DNA of 64,000 nt from Acholoe squamosa (lineage: Eukaryota > Annelida > Polychaeta > Phyllodocida > Polynoidae): contig OX439039.1 in the NCBI GenBank assembly GCA_949317995.1, positions 17,785,282 to 17,849,281 on the forward strand. The letters are read 5' to 3'. Position numbers and translations under genes: made by a program. Shown here piece by piece: positions 44,519-57,640 of the stretch. Each line of letters starts with the position of its first letter. Position 1 is the first letter of the stretch. Below the pieces are notes generated by a model that worked only from the letters and a program-made list of their open reading frames with translations, ran no database searches and had not been told where the DNA came from.

Positions 44519-44656
44519 TCTCTCGTCTTCTGAATTACCGGACTGACCTAGCCTTCCCCGACCTCCATCTTAATTTCATACAACATACTTTGCGCCATTA
44601 CAACGCACAACAGAAACCAGAGTACCCATAGGTACTACAGTTTGCTTCTTAATGGT

Positions 44657-45414
44657 CTAACCTAACAAATGTTCAGATATTCTCAGGCCATCCGACTGAG
44701 GACGATACAGATTCATACGCGTCTTACAGATAGCCAGGTAATTACACATTTCCTGAAACAATTCCGACTCAAACTCCCTTCCCTGATTACTGTGAAGCAT
44801 TAGGGGAACAACGAACTGCAACACCCAGCCTCTTACAAATGCTTCCGCAGCCTTATGATCCTTCAAAGGGAACACCTTAGTATACTTCGTATAGTAATCG
44901 CACACCACCATCATACAAGTGTTATCCCTAAGGGTTGTGGTAAACCCACTAATGATATCAATTGCAATTCTGGCAAAACGTACTCCAAATAGTTCCTGGA
45001 CCAAGGGATTTTTACCTAATCCCTCTCCAGGCTTATTCTTACAACAATCAGGACAAGTGGCAATCCACCTAAGTAAATCTCCACTCATTCCCGGCCAATA
45101 GTATCTCCGGGAAAGTCTTTCCAGAGATATATTCTTCCTAAAATGACCACTTGTCACGTGGCCATGACAATAATAACAATCTGAAGTATCTTATTAATCA
45201 GACTTATTTTCCATCTACATAAAATTCCATCTCTGATTTCCAACTCGGTCCATTGAGCCAGAAATCTTTTCATCTCCCTATTCTCCATACTCATAGCAGG
45301 CCTTATGGATTTTACTTCACTTGGAACTGTTTCCAGGAGCTTCTTAATAGTAGGATCCTTGTTCTGAAATTGACAAATGTGACCCATCCTAACAAAGTGG
45401 TACTGAAGTGGCAC
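44657..45414 (-). pseudogene. integrase part of the decayed Gypsy element
   Basis: An HHCC-type zinc segment (GHFRKNISLERLSRRYYWPG...CPDCCKNKPG) leads into the catalytic core with the first Asp in RIAIDIISGF and the second region in HSNQGREFES. It is incomplete at its C-terminal side. Confidence 0.85.
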
Positions 45415-45708
45415 ATTTAGAAGCCTAGATATAGGCTTCTCAAGTGGTATAGTGTCAAAAATATCAGATTTTTTAAAATTGATATTTTGGCATTTTTCTA
45501 ACCTATGGGTAGATATCTTTCAGAATCCTTGCCTACTAAACTGAGTTTAAGCCTCAAATGCCTAGAAGACATAGCTATAGTTTTCTTGGTTATATAGAAT
45601 TACATGGGAATTATATAGGATTAATAAATTATTATATGTTTAAAATGTCAATTATCTCAGTTTAATGGATTTTTAATTCATCAGACTAAATTTACCGACG
45701 GAAGATCC

Positions 45709-46390
45709 TTAGAGGACCACCTGGTTCAAATATGCAAGTTTTATATACCAAATGAAAGCTCTTGATGAGCTGTAAATGAACATGCCAATAACTAAACATT
45801 TTGTATGTGCGACTTCCATACCATTTTGTAAGGATGGGTCACAAATAGTCTTGGGTGACCACTCAATCAGTGTTTCCGGATGATCCCTATATGGTGTTCT
45901 TATATCTGCAATGACTGCATTGTGCATCCCACAGTCATCACAATCCTCCCGGTTGCACTTCCTAATTGGCCTCCTACTCAAAGCATCAGCATTCGTATGC
46001 TTAGCTCCTGACTGATGTTGGATCTGACTGTTCTCCAATCTGAATTCCGAAAGGTGGGCTAACCATCTTCCCATCATCCCCTCAGCATCCTTAAAGCAGC
46101 CATCGGAGTGATGAATGATCAGTCCTTAACGTAAAATCCGACCCCCACAAGAAATGTCTAAATTTCCTAGTGTACACCACCACAGCCAAGAGTTCCCTTT
46201 TAGTGGTGCAATAGTTCTTCTGAGCCTTATTCAGAGTGTTGCTAGCAAATGCGATCGGAACCTCAACACCATCCTGGACCTGAGACAATGCGGCTCCAAT
46301 GCTATCATTGCTAGCATCTGTATCCAAAATAAAGTTCCCCATTGCCATGGGGTACTTCAACACTGGAGTATCCGTAAACAAAGCCTTCAA
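45709..46390 (-). pseudogene. RNase H part of the decayed Gypsy element
   Basis: FILDTDASNDSIGAALSQV, KRELLAVVV and FTLRTDHSSLRWLL, then the HTNADALSRRP tail. Confidence 0.88.
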
Positions 46391-46436
46391 CTTAACGAAT
46401 GCTTTTTCCTGATCATCTCTCCGCGGGAAAGGTTCC

Positions 46437-47476
46437 TTAGCCCTTCCGGGTGTCCAATGTGCAATACTCTGTAGGGAAAAAACTCACTCTTGAGTAACCC
46501 GGAATAAAATCCCTATAGTAGCTACAAAAGCCTAAGAATGACCTCACCTGCTTAGCAGTCACAGGTCTTTCCCAATTCTGTACACTTTCCACCTTTTCAG
46601 GATCAGCCTTAATCCCTTCTGGAGATATTATCCTTCCCAAATACATAATGGAACTCTTAAATAACTCACATTTCTTAGCTTTCAGACATAATCCATTGGA
46701 CATCAGTCTCTTCATTACCTCTTCCAAATTATTCAGACATTGACAAAATGTTTTACCAAAAACAATTACGTCATCCAAATATACCAAGCATTTCTTCCAT
46801 AACAGATCACTCAACAGACCTTCCATCATGGCCTCAAATGTGTCTGGCGCATTGCACAGACCAAATGGCATAACCTTATATTCAAACAATCCTAAATGAA
46901 TAGAGAACGCTGTTTTCGTCATGGCACTAGGGTTCATCCCAATTTGCCAATACCCAGATTGTAAATCCAGGGTACAGAACCAATTGTTCCCTCCTAAGCA
47001 TCTAAGGTTTCATCGACCCTCGGAAGAGGGTATGAATTCTTCTTAGTCATGCCATTCAACCTCCTATAATCCACACAAAATCGGATACTACCACCCTTCT
47101 TGGTAGTCATGACAACAGGACTGGACCAGGGACTAGTACTGGGTACTATTACTCCCTTTTCCAACTGGTCAAAGATCTCACAAATAATTTTCTTCTTCAG
47201 AGGCAACCATCTATACGGAATCTTGAAAGGTTCAGCATCCCCAGTATTGATATGGTGTAATACCTTATTATTCCAACCTAAGGGTCCACCCGAGTAACCG
47301 AACGCATCCTCATACCTTCGTAACAGGTTCCGAGCTTCCATTTTCTGGTAACTATTCTCTAAAGAAGACTCCTCAATAATCTGATCTAGTTGTTCATCCA
47401 GTTTCACCTTTCCTGACGGAACCACTTCCTCCTTAGGATTGCTAACCGAATGAACTACCGTATTCACCAAAGTCAC
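46437..47476 (-). pseudogene. reverse transcriptase part of the decayed Gypsy element
   Basis: RFCVDYRRLNGMTKKNSYPL, FGLCNAPDTFEAMM and VYLDDVIVFGKT (YLDD active site) are standard Gypsy RT motifs, followed by the RSFLGFCSYYRDFIPGYS connection motif. Confidence 0.9.
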
Positions 47477-47935
47477 TGCTCTAATTTCCGAACCTTTCCT
47501 GACCTAGATAGTATCCATCCCTCGATTCATAACTTGATAGCACGTTCCAAAATGGATTTCCCACCAGGGTATCCACCGATTCCAATCCAATACTGGCCAA
47601 ATGGACATTATCTGGCTCAAACAGACTTTCCTGCCCTTTCAGGGATCTATCAGTAGGACGTAGCACATCACAGGAAACACCCAGAGGGATCTTAACTGTG
47701 TCTTCTACACTAGCTACTGAACTGATCTGACGGAGCAAACATACAACCTGAATATCATATGGGTCAGGTCGTCAGAAAGTGTAAGATTCTGCCCTTGAAG
47801 GGCCTTTAAAATTAATTTTCTAATTCCTTTATATAACCTTAACACAATTATGACGGGACATCCCCTCAGCTCAGAAAACCAAAAAATACCGATCTAGCCC
47901 ATCCGGTTCCATTTTTATTGCTTGTTTTGTGGCAT

Positions 47936-48334
47936 GTAACGTCCGGTACCAAAATAATGAAATATAGAGGTAATTGAAGTTGCTCTCAGTGATATAAGAA
48001 TGTCCCATTATGCATAACAAACACATTAATTAACAAGGCCAATATGTCTATTATTGACTTCAATTACAGAATGGAACAGAATTTGAGTTATGCATGTACA
48101 GTAGACTGCCTCCTACATGATGATAAAAGTACCGGACGTTACGTAACGTCCGGTACTTTTATCAGAATTATTTCACATAAGCTGCTCTCACATGGAGACA
48201 AATGCTGCTGGACACACAATTTTTTCGCCAAAGTAGGGGATAATAAAGCCCTTCATATGGGTAATAACAAAGATTATGAAGATTAATTTTTTCCATGTTT
48301 TATAACTGATTTAGATTTTGGTATCGGACGTTAC
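47936..48334. mobile_element. paired MITE with a perfect 44-bp palindrome at its centre
   Basis: GTAACGTCCGGTACC opens it at 47936, and its complement (GGTATCGGACGTTAC) closes it at 48334. In the middle (48121-48164) two more such ends abut exactly, giving a perfect 44-bp palindrome centred on GTTACGTAAC. The simplest reading is two copies of one MITE side by side. It lies between the protease and RT parts of the Gypsy remnant. Confidence 0.85.
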
Positions 48335-48661
48335 AAATTACAGATTTCTATTTTCAAAGACACACAATGAAAAATCCTCACTCAGTAACATGTTCAAACC
48401 TGATGGAAGTGATACCTATGATCATATACAATACAAAAAAATAACTTTGGGTTACTCCAGATGTTCTTTATTCAATACAGAACATTTGTAAAAAGTACAA
48501 AAAAACAAAAAAGAACAAATTTGACTGTTTTTCTCACTTCGGCAAGCTATAAGTCTGAGAGTTTTTGATGGATGGCCACAAATTAACATCTTTCTGATAG
48601 CCCTAAGTGTTATCTATCAAATGAGTCTATGTAAAACAAGATTGATTTGCAACTTCTTTCT

Positions 48662-49100
48662 CTAGAGCCATAAGAGTGCAAAATGACCCAAAAACACAAA
48701 ATCTACTGCTTTCTGGCGACCTGACCCATATGGTTTCCCAATACTCAAAATGCCTTGGCTCGGGTTCAACTCAGCCTCAAATAGGCTCGCAAAGTCTAAC
48801 CCGAGTATACCATCATCCTTCACCTCAGCTATTATCTGACATAGGACAAACTCCCTTCTTCCCAATCTCCGCCTTCATAAATGCTTTACCAACCACCTGC
48901 ATATCTGATCCATCGGCCGAACAAGCCTTTACCCCCGTTATGAGGTTATCAGTCTTGTTCGGCAAGTGGTTGAGGAACCGCTTGGTGACTAACGAGTGGC
49001 TAGCCCCCATGTCTACCAAGAATTTTCCAGTCCTGCCCTGTAACAGGTACATACCATCTCTGACCTCCCAGTGGGGAGGAGTTACCAGTAAACCGATCAA
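48662..49100 (-). pseudogene. aspartic protease part of the decayed Gypsy element
   Basis: FLVDMGASHSLVTKRFLNHL is the retropepsin active-site region, followed by ADGSDMQVVG and GILGLDFASLFEAEL (the LGxDFL motif). Confidence 0.8.
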
Positions 49101-49401
49101 AATCTTCCGAAATGCTGAAATCCAACCCTCGTTGTCATATGTGCTTCAAACAAGGGTGATCTGGGGGAAATTGTGCCACACCAAAGCCCTTCCTCTTCCC
49201 TAGTGGTAACTAGTACACTCTCAATCTCCTGATCAACTGATTCACTAGGTTCCATGGCCTCGGGAAGGGAGAGGTGATCAGCCTCCCCACTTACCCTGCC
49301 AGACGTACTCATTCCGGATTCTTCAGATGACTTACTGTGGACAGTACTGTGGCATACATTGGTTCTACGGGTTGAGTCTTTTGCCATAATCCCAACCCTC
49401 T

Positions 49402-51953
49402 CTAATTTTCCGAATTCTCATCTATCTCCTCATTGCCAGATACATTCCGAGCCACCAGTTCAGGAGCTTGACAGTCATACGCGATATGCCCCATCTTCTG
49501 ACATCTATAGCATCTTACCCTAGACTTATCAAACCAAGGCCTATTCCACCAATGACTCTCAATCTCTTCCCTAAAAGACTTCATCATATTCTCCATCATA
49601 CTTTTCATGTCTAATGGGGGGTCCCGAGTTTCTTTCTTTGGAACCACAGTCTTAACCTCTGGAGGTTTCTCCCCAGTATTCTTGTTATCCCCCTTTCTAG
49701 GCTGAGTAGTAAAACTGCGTTGAGGGATAAATTTCTTATCAGTTCCCTTGGGAAATCAGATAGCAGAGATACTACCATCTTCTTCCTCAAACTTCACAAT
49801 TTCAAATTCACACTCAACTTCAGACACTGGAGCTGCAATGACCTTCTCTGCTGGTTTCAGAGTAGGCATTACCGAGCTACTGCTTTCCTGAGTACGAATC
49901 CTGTAAGTATTAAACAGGGTATTCATATTGGCTCCAAGCTCTATATGCACAACCCTGATGATCTTTCTCTCTCAGTCCTTTGATAAAGTGGATCATTTCA
50001 CTACTCGTGTAGTCATCATCCAGGACAATATTAGGTCAGGCCCTTCGTAACAATATCTGAAGTTCCAATCCATACACTCTGACCGATTCTCCTAGCTTCT
50101 GAATTCTTTTCTTATACTGAGTCATAGGATCCTCAGAGACAATACTTCCTAAATACCAACTACCCAATTCTACCAATTGAGCAAAAGTTCCATTCCCATG
50201 GAACTGGGATCTCCATTGGTCCACTGCTATCCTTCCCGGCCCTTTTTTAAGGCATCGTATCAGGATAGGCAGAGATTCTTCTTCAGAATACCCATCAACC
50301 TCTCTACAATCTGTAAAATCAGAAAACCAATCCCTCCAAGGTTCAGAAGGGTTTGGTCTCTATTTGACGCTTCTTAGCAGAAATTTCTCTACTTCTCAAC
50401 CTCGTACACTGTTCCAAGCTCCAGTCCAGCATTTCCTGTTCCTTACTCTTCCTACCACCCCACCGGATCCTGTAGCCCCAATGCATCCCGAATTCAAAAT
50501 ATTCGTATTACTCCAAGTCCCGTCACCATACATATTCTTACTTGATTCCGAATCGGATCCAGTTTCCAAACTAGGACTAGTTCTAGGATCAGGGTTAGTT
50601 CCCGGATTCCAATTATTCTGGCCAAAGCCTGCAGTAGTTGCTCTGGGTTTCGGAATAGTGTTATTGTTCGGATCAATAATTCTGACTGGGGCCTCTTCTA
50701 AGTTTTCAGCAATCTGGTAGGTCTGGTTCCCAACGACAGAATGCCCCTGGACATCATCCCATCCATCCATATATGGGTCCGCCACCACACCACCTGGTGT
50801 CAGATCATCCACACGTGTAGAGGACATGGGCTGCCCCCTAGTGTCGATATACTGATATTCCTCATCGGTCGTGAAGGTGGCATCCTTCTGACCTACACTC
50901 ACACATACATTCCGATCTCTATTAGGTTGATACCTATCTCCAACCACATTCTTACCCGCATTATCATTCACAAAGGGATTGTATCGGTTCTTCAGAATGG
51001 GTTTCGGGGTAGAGGTACAGACATTCAGCTTCAGTATGCTACTCACATTTGGACGCCCCACTTCATTACTTTCCTCACTCTCACACTCCTCTGTATTCTC
51101 CAATTGATACCGAATCTGAGTAATCTCAAAGATTTGATCTTCACGCTCCTGATACAAGACTTGATTATTTGCCTTGATATCCTGAATCAACCTGTCCTTT
51201 TCCTAAATGTGATGATCTCTCAATGTTACGTATTCAGAATTCTGAAGAATTTCCTTATTTTTCTCATAAACCTCCTTCTGTGTTTGGACTTGAGTTTCCA
51301 AATCAGACAAGTTGGCTTTTAGCAGCCTCCAGACCCATCTGGTACTGGCCTGTAGTCCGATCATGCTCGCCAGTCTTATCTTCCAATGCAGCACAGACGT
51401 GATTTAACTGTTCATTAGTTTGTTCAAACCGCTGCACAATTTAACATAATTTGCACGTGATTTAACTGTTCATTAGTTTGTTCAAAACGCAGAGAGTCCT
51501 TATTTTCTCCTGATCGCATCTTTTCTTCTCTTCCAGATGAGCCATCCTTTCAGCTTCAAACCCACTTCTCTCCTCGCGGTACCTGTCAAAGCCTATTGTA
51601 CTCATAGGGGTCAGCTGGCTTGACCCACCAAGATTGAATATGGATTCAGACAATATACCTGTACTTAACTGATTCAGAAAAACCCCTTGATTGGACAAAG
51701 GCATAATTTGGATAGACTCCCTTCTCCTCCGAGGTTCAGTCGCTGGAATCTGAGTTAACAGAATAGCAAAGGTCCCACTACCTAGTAGTTCCGAATTCCG
51801 AATATTCGGAACTGTCTGATTAACTGCTAAAGTACTTCCCAAATCCCCAACATTCTGAATCAGTTCCCTATAGTCCATATATGCAGCTCCCCTGATGCGC
51901 AGTGTCAACGGGGCCGACTCATCCTCAACACCCGAACCAACTTGTTCAGCCAT
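49402..51953 (-). pseudogene. gag region of the decayed Gypsy element
   Basis: Starts MAEQVGSGVEDESAPLTL. A Gln/Glu-rich coiled-coil part and a long disordered part follow. A CCHC zinc knuckle lies near the end (CYRCQKMGHIAYDCQ at about 49525-49480). Many breaks. Confidence 0.75.
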
Positions 51954-51995
51954 GGCTGTGCATTCTTACTTAACCAGTCCTAGACATGGCACCAG

Positions 51996-52448
51996 TGTAA
52001 GGGTCATATATCCCAAGTTCAAGTTCGTATGTCTAATCTGGAAAGAACTACCAAACGACAATCTCCGGTACAGAAGAGGCAACAGGTTTTATTCAGGATC
52101 CTACGTACAGATCAACTAATGGTTTGTGAGTTCAGATGTATCCGTATCAGAGTATTCAGACAATCAGACAATGAGCTACATATGTAAGTTCTCGGAGCCA
52201 GAGGATGGAAGGCACTCCTTATATGTACAGAACCCGTGAAGGTTCTCTCTTTGCCAGTCACCGACCCGGGCTTATATTTATTACCACAGGGGTTGGGTGG
52301 CGACCCCTCGACTCCAAGCCAAGAAGCCCGGAGAGCAGTGCTGCCACCACTCGCCCAGCATAACCGACCCTAGACCCAAGTGTCCACCCCGCTTGGAAAC
52401 TGACCAACTCGTACCTATGTGACGCTATCCTGAAACCGTACCCCTACA
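51996..52448 (-). repeat. 5' LTR of the decayed minus-strand Gypsy element
   Basis: 453 bp bounded by TGTAAGGGTC and CCCCTACA on the plus strand (TG...CA on either strand). It directly adjoins the primer-binding-like TGGTGCC on the gag side. The other side borders a TATATA and GA-rich low-complexity run. Confidence 0.7.
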
Positions 52449-52731
52449 TATATATATACAAAGAGAGAGACAGAAAGGGAAGGAGGGAGGGAGAAGGAGA
52501 GGAAGAGGGAGAGAAGCGGAGAGGGAGAGATGATCAGTAAGCATGTTCTATTGAATGATGGTAGAAACATTTGTCTTAGCCGAGGTGGCCAAGTATTGCA
52601 GCCATCAACCATATGGGAGAAAAGCTTGTGTTTCACCTGATCTTTTGATGGGAGAAGGCTCCTGAATGGGGTGCACCAGGAGTGTGTGCCAGGAGTGTAA
52701 GAAGGGATGAAGACAGTGAAAACCATAGATT

Positions 52732-53212
52732 TTATGTCGGCTGTCTAGCTCTGCGGCGCTCATTCAGTGCTGCTCTTTTTTTACCATGGATATTAATTCC
52801 AAAATATTTCTTTGATTTCAACTTGAATATAACCTTGTTTTGCGCAAGATGGTGCGTTAGTGGTAGGTTGTTCCACAGCACTCTTCCCCAATAAATGGGG
52901 CTTTTCCTAAAGTGGGACATGCGAGGGAAAGGGAGGTTGTAATTTCTTTTGTTATCTGCCCTGGTCCTCCGTCTGTGAGGAATGGGGGTGGGTCTTTCTA
53001 AATTTATTTTAAAAAAATGACATCAGTAACTCTTTTCTTCTAGGGGCTAACATGAGAATTTCACATAATTCATGGAGTATTAAAACTGTTTCCTCCCAGA
53101 CCCTGGTACATCTCATACATCTAAGGAACCGATTCTGAATATACTGTAGCCTTTTTGTATGTTTGCCTATACAACAATCAATAAGAAATGAGCAGTAGTC
53201 CAAGTGGGGCAT
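52732..53212 (-). pseudogene. 3' end of a LINE reverse transcriptase ORF
   Basis: MPHLDYCSFLIDCC followed by LQYIQNRFLRCMRC is the conserved end of non-LTR RT domains (PHLDY...LQ.iQNr..R). Further left come YWGRVLWNNLP and FKLKSKKYF, matching the terminal W-N-LP...FK..LK.Y motif of the same proteins. The two motifs are in different frames and no full-length LINE is present. Confidence 0.75.
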
Positions 53213-56200
53213 TATATTACTGCCTGTTTGAAAACCATCGTCGCAACATCATCTGACATTAAATATCTTAATCTAGAAAACTTTAAGGAAAGGTGGTTAA
53301 CTGTATCTTTAGTCTTTCTAACAACTTATTGCAGGCACATTAACTGTTTACATTTCTTTGAGTGTTTATATGAGAATGATTCATAGAAACAAACCTGACA
53401 GTGGCTTACACTAATACTGTAAAGTATCTCAGCTCTTATGACTCATGTAAAGTGTGTATCATTCTATTCCAGACATACTGCGCTCTTTATGCTTGGCTTC
53501 GATATACACTAGTTTCATCAACCATAATACAGTAGGTGGCACTAGTGTTGACCTGACCATTTTGGCCCTGCTACAGGGGCACCACTGGAGGGGTGATTCT
53601 CAAGGAAAAGGGGGTGGTCAGAAAAGGGTTGTCACCTGTCATTACTATGGTGGACACTGGAGGAAAGATAATAAACATCAGAGACAGCACCCCCTACCCA
53701 GGCCTGAGATAACCATTAACACACTCCTCCATGGTGAGATAATCTACATTTAATTGGCTTAATGACCCCAAGGGACATGTCTTGTGGTTTGTTATGACCA
53801 CTAACACCATCCCCATGCACCCCCTTCTGTCCCCTTTTCTGAGCTCTAAAATTGTAAGGTCACTCATATTTATCTAAGTCTAGATAGATTTTGGCTAAAG
53901 ATAATGCCCTAATATTGCAGGGATAGGTAGATGAACATTTTCTCTCTATGTAGCTGCAATTTTTAAGCTGAGGGGACATTTCTTCTGCCAGATTAAGGCT
54001 CATCTCTGACAGGTATCTCTTTCTCCATATTGATTGCATAGGGTTATGGGGCTAGATGAGTGCCTAGCCCTCCTAGCTGGCTAACCTACAGGGGCTCCCC
54101 CTTGTGATTGTGACTAGTGAAACGGTGTATAGATTAACCTTTGCTCTAGTATTTGAATATTGAGGGGTAAAGCGTCCTGCCTGATAGTTTCAATGCCTTA
54201 TACATTTTGTACTGTTAGGTGGACCTACCTGCCTCAAACGACCGTGCATTGATGGGTGCAGAATGTAGACTTTACCATGTCGAATGGCCTATAGGTTGAA
54301 ATGCTCTCCTTCATATGGTCCGCTACCTCATGACAGTCCCTTACTGTAATAAAAAAAATAATGGACGTTCTTTACAATGTTTAAAAAAAGTAATGTTGAA
54401 AAAGTAACTTTGAAATGTGTTTAACCTTTTATCAACATAAACATGTTTTTTCAGACGTTTTTTTAGCCAAGTGGGCATCCTTATTTTGATAGGTCCAGTT
54501 GTGTCTAACTATAAGGGCGTAAGCAAGACAAGGTAGGCACCTCTAAGGTTGTCAGGTGAGAGCCCTTGTTTACTTTGACATTAGAAATGATGTGCAGGTA
54601 GCCGGGACTCCCATTACGTTAAGTAGTCATAGCGCTAACGGGATTATTATATATGCAATTGACAAGATTATAATTAGCCTATCTATACTATGTATGTACA
54701 TACATAAAAAAAAAAACTTCTCAATTTACAAAAATTATATGTAATGGTCTCACGTGCAATTATCATTAAAGAGGTCATTCATGTTTTTTTACATGATTCT
54801 TGAAGGAATCTACATAGAACATCTATGTAGTCATTACATAAAGACTATATTCATATACATTCATATACGTGCCTGTGTTTACAAACCGTAAATTCTAGCT
54901 TGTAATCAACACTCGCGTATACGCCGCACCCTGCTTTTGGGAGAAAGCTATTAGCCGCACCAGCGGGTTGAAATCAAGTTTTAATAGTACTGTTCCAGAG
55001 ATCTAAGCCAGAAGGTCTATAGCTGCCCGTAAGCTGCATTTCTTCTTTGGGCTGATCCTATTATTATAAGCTGCAGGGCTTATGTGCAGGAACTTACAGC
55101 ATCCGTGGCGGATTTAGAGGGGAGTGCACCCGCTTTTCGCAGTACTTAAGAGTTCTGCAAGACTTAATCTATTTTTAGAGTAGTATGTTTAATAGGGCTG
55201 AGAATATAACCTAGTAGCTGGGCATATATGTGAGTAATAGATGTTTAACACCATTTCAACAACTGAGGTCATATTCATGGTGAGAACTACATTACACAAT
55301 TTCAGAGGAATGTGTCAGTGCCCATGCATATGTGCACCACACACATCCGAGAGGATAGGAAAGGGGAGATATAAACCCTTTTAAGTGGGCTAGGGAAGCC
55401 CGAGGGCATATATGTAACTAAGCCCATTTAAACACCCCTAGTACTCATGCCATCTGTTTTCTATGTTGCAGGACTCCACTACAGAATAAAGATAATTCAG
55501 ATAAAATACAGTAGTAATATCACATTTTATTATGTCATCACACCATAGTCATGATACACGGCTGGATGAGTGATGAATGACAAGTGAAACATATTCTGGG
55601 AAGTTGGGTGTCCCTTTCACAAATGACAATCTTTTTTCACATATAAATATGAGGCCACACAAAAATTATATTTTTGGGTGTTTGACCTTGACTTGATAGA
55701 TATGTGAACCTTACATTTATTTTGCAAATCTTCTGCAAGTCTCTACATTCCAGTTTATCCAAACTCCCTGTGAAACCCAGCAAGCTTTTGCAAAATGAAA
55801 AATAAATTTTGTCAAATGATGATCCATTATGTCCATTGTGAATAAATATAATATTTTCTTATTCTAGGGCTCAGCAAAACTTGTCTGTTTTAGTTGTGTG
55901 GGAAAGTGTGTGCGCTAATTTAGAACCAAACTTCTTTTCTCACATACAAATAATAAAGGGTAAGCTCAATTCTGAATGTACAGTGCCTTTTTTACAGAAA
56001 AACATACAATGTTCTTTTGTCATTTAACCTAATGTAAATGAATCAAGTTCCACATGTGAGTGCATTGATAACACTTGGCAATGGGGAGATTATCCATACA
56101 TCATATATTTACTATTGCTTTGTCCATGATCATAATGTCACCCACAACAGCTCATCTCCACAGTCACAGTTTTACATTTGAATATTTACACACATTTTGG

Positions 56201-56461
56201 CATATACAATCCTTTCTGTACACATACAATGTGGAAGTGATAAGTTGCTATTCATGACGGTCTTAGAACTTCAATGGTCAGTAATGCATCATTCCAAAGC
56301 TACAGGGTAAATACAGTCCCCAGGAGTCGGCATGATGCACCAATGCCATTGAGCATGATACCTTCTTGCATTAGCGATCTTTGTCCCCATAATGCACCAA
56401 TGCAGTCCTGGTGAGTCACTGCATTATCAAGACAATCATAGGGGAGTCCATCAACCCCTAA
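53213..56461. other. intergenic stretch
   Basis: AT-rich, no gene recognised. Holds SINE copy 2 and the first loose member of the hairpin family near 56320-56430. Confidence 0.5.
55232..55403 (-). mobile_element. SINE copy 2, 12-bp target duplication
   Basis: Same family and orientation as the copy at 43689. Flanked by GGGCATATATGT (55220-55231, 55404-55415). The tail is reduced to about one repeat unit. It is the most diverged of the three by eye. Confidence 0.9.
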
Positions 56462-56759
56462 GGCCACACCAAAAAAATAAGTTTGTCTACAGATTTCCCT
56501 CTCCATATGTTCGGAAATACAAATTTGCTTTTTCTTTGAAAAAAATCTCGTCGACGGATATTGCTCGCTTCACTTTCTACAAGTTTTCTTTTTGTGATGT
56601 TTGGCAATTTTTTTTAAAAATAAAATTTTTTCGCTCTCCTCACTTTTCCAGCAAGGAATCCATTGGACGGCAAAAAAATCTTTTAAAAAAAAAATCGCTC
56701 GCTCGCACAATTTTTTCAAAACTAAAATACGTAGACTAACTTATTTTTTTGGTGTGGCC
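56462..56759. mobile_element. 298-bp MITE with TAA target duplication (PIF/Harbinger-like)
   Basis: The ends read GGCCACACCAAAAAAATAAG and the matching complement, about 29 bp with one mismatch, flanked by TAA (56459-56461, 56760-56762). The interior has A/T runs and TCGCTCGC motifs. No ORF. Confidence 0.85.
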
Positions 56760-56770
56760 TAAAGGTTTAC

Positions 56771-57640
56771 ATGATGCATAAATGCAGACATGGTGAGTAA
56801 CTTACTCACTAAGGCTGCCTTCATGCACAATGATGATGATTCGGGGAGGGAGGGTGGTAGTGCATTGCTGCACTGCAACACATTGATGACTGGAGACTTT
56901 TGGACACTTATTCATGTGAAGAAAAATAATCTGAAGAAATTCAAACTCAGTTTAGGGAGGAGGGAAATAAAGAGGCAGTATATAGACACCCCTAAAGCCT
57001 TTCCATACACCTTTGTTTCTTGCTACACCTTCTACATCTGTGATTTTCTTTTATAGTGTATAATTCTCGATTATATATTAAGTTTAATATGGATTCCATT
57101 GGAAATAAATCGTAACACAATAGTCCAAACCTAAAGGTGACGCATGATGCATCCTGCTGCTTTGTCGGCATGATACACACATGTACTTCCAGCAGTGAAT
57201 TGGCGCATCGTAACAACCCAATTAGGAGTGTATCAACCCTGGACGGTCGGCATGATGCCTGAATACAGCCATGGCGTTTACAAACATGATAGGGCTGTCT
57301 TTGTGTATCATGACAACAAATCGAGATAGTATTGCATGAATACACCACGCGGCTCTTGTAAGGTTAAAAGTAGGGATGGATTTGGGTGGGATTGGGATCC
57401 TAATCTGTCTATAACACATCTTAAGGTTTATACAGGACATCTTTAATACAATATATAACATAATCTCAACAAAATTAATTTCATACATAGGCATGATCTG
57501 GATTAATATACACCCTCTAAGACCTGACCTTTAACCCTTTAAGATCGGCATTTTGCTTTAATGCTCTTACACTTATCATGATATATGGATGCAGCATTGG
57601 TTACTTACCTACCAGGGCTGCATCGATGCATCATGCTGAC
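56771..57640. repeat. loose members of the ATGATGCA hairpin family
   Basis: Partial palindromes around 56771-56835, 57250-57330 and 57588-57640 share CATGATGCA, AATGCAG and CCAGGGCTGCAT blocks with the perfect hairpins at 58.8-59.2 kb. Confidence 0.6.

Larger units (their letters stand above)
41976..52448 (-). mobile_element. decayed Ty3/Gypsy element with extra downstream ORFs (minus strand)
   Basis: From right to left: a TG...CA-bounded LTR, a primer-binding-like TGGTGCCATGTCTAGG one base inside it, gag, protease, RT, RNase H, integrase, then at least two further ORFs. The second LTR was not found, so the 3' end appears lost near the minisatellite. Many breaks; an old copy. A SINE (43689-43883) and a paired MITE (47936-48334) were inserted into it later. 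Confidence 0.88.

Noticed and set aside
52448-52540. Promoter-like TATATA plus GA-rich tract beside the Gypsy LTR
   Set aside because: It is simple low-complexity sequence with no transcript or gene next to it.
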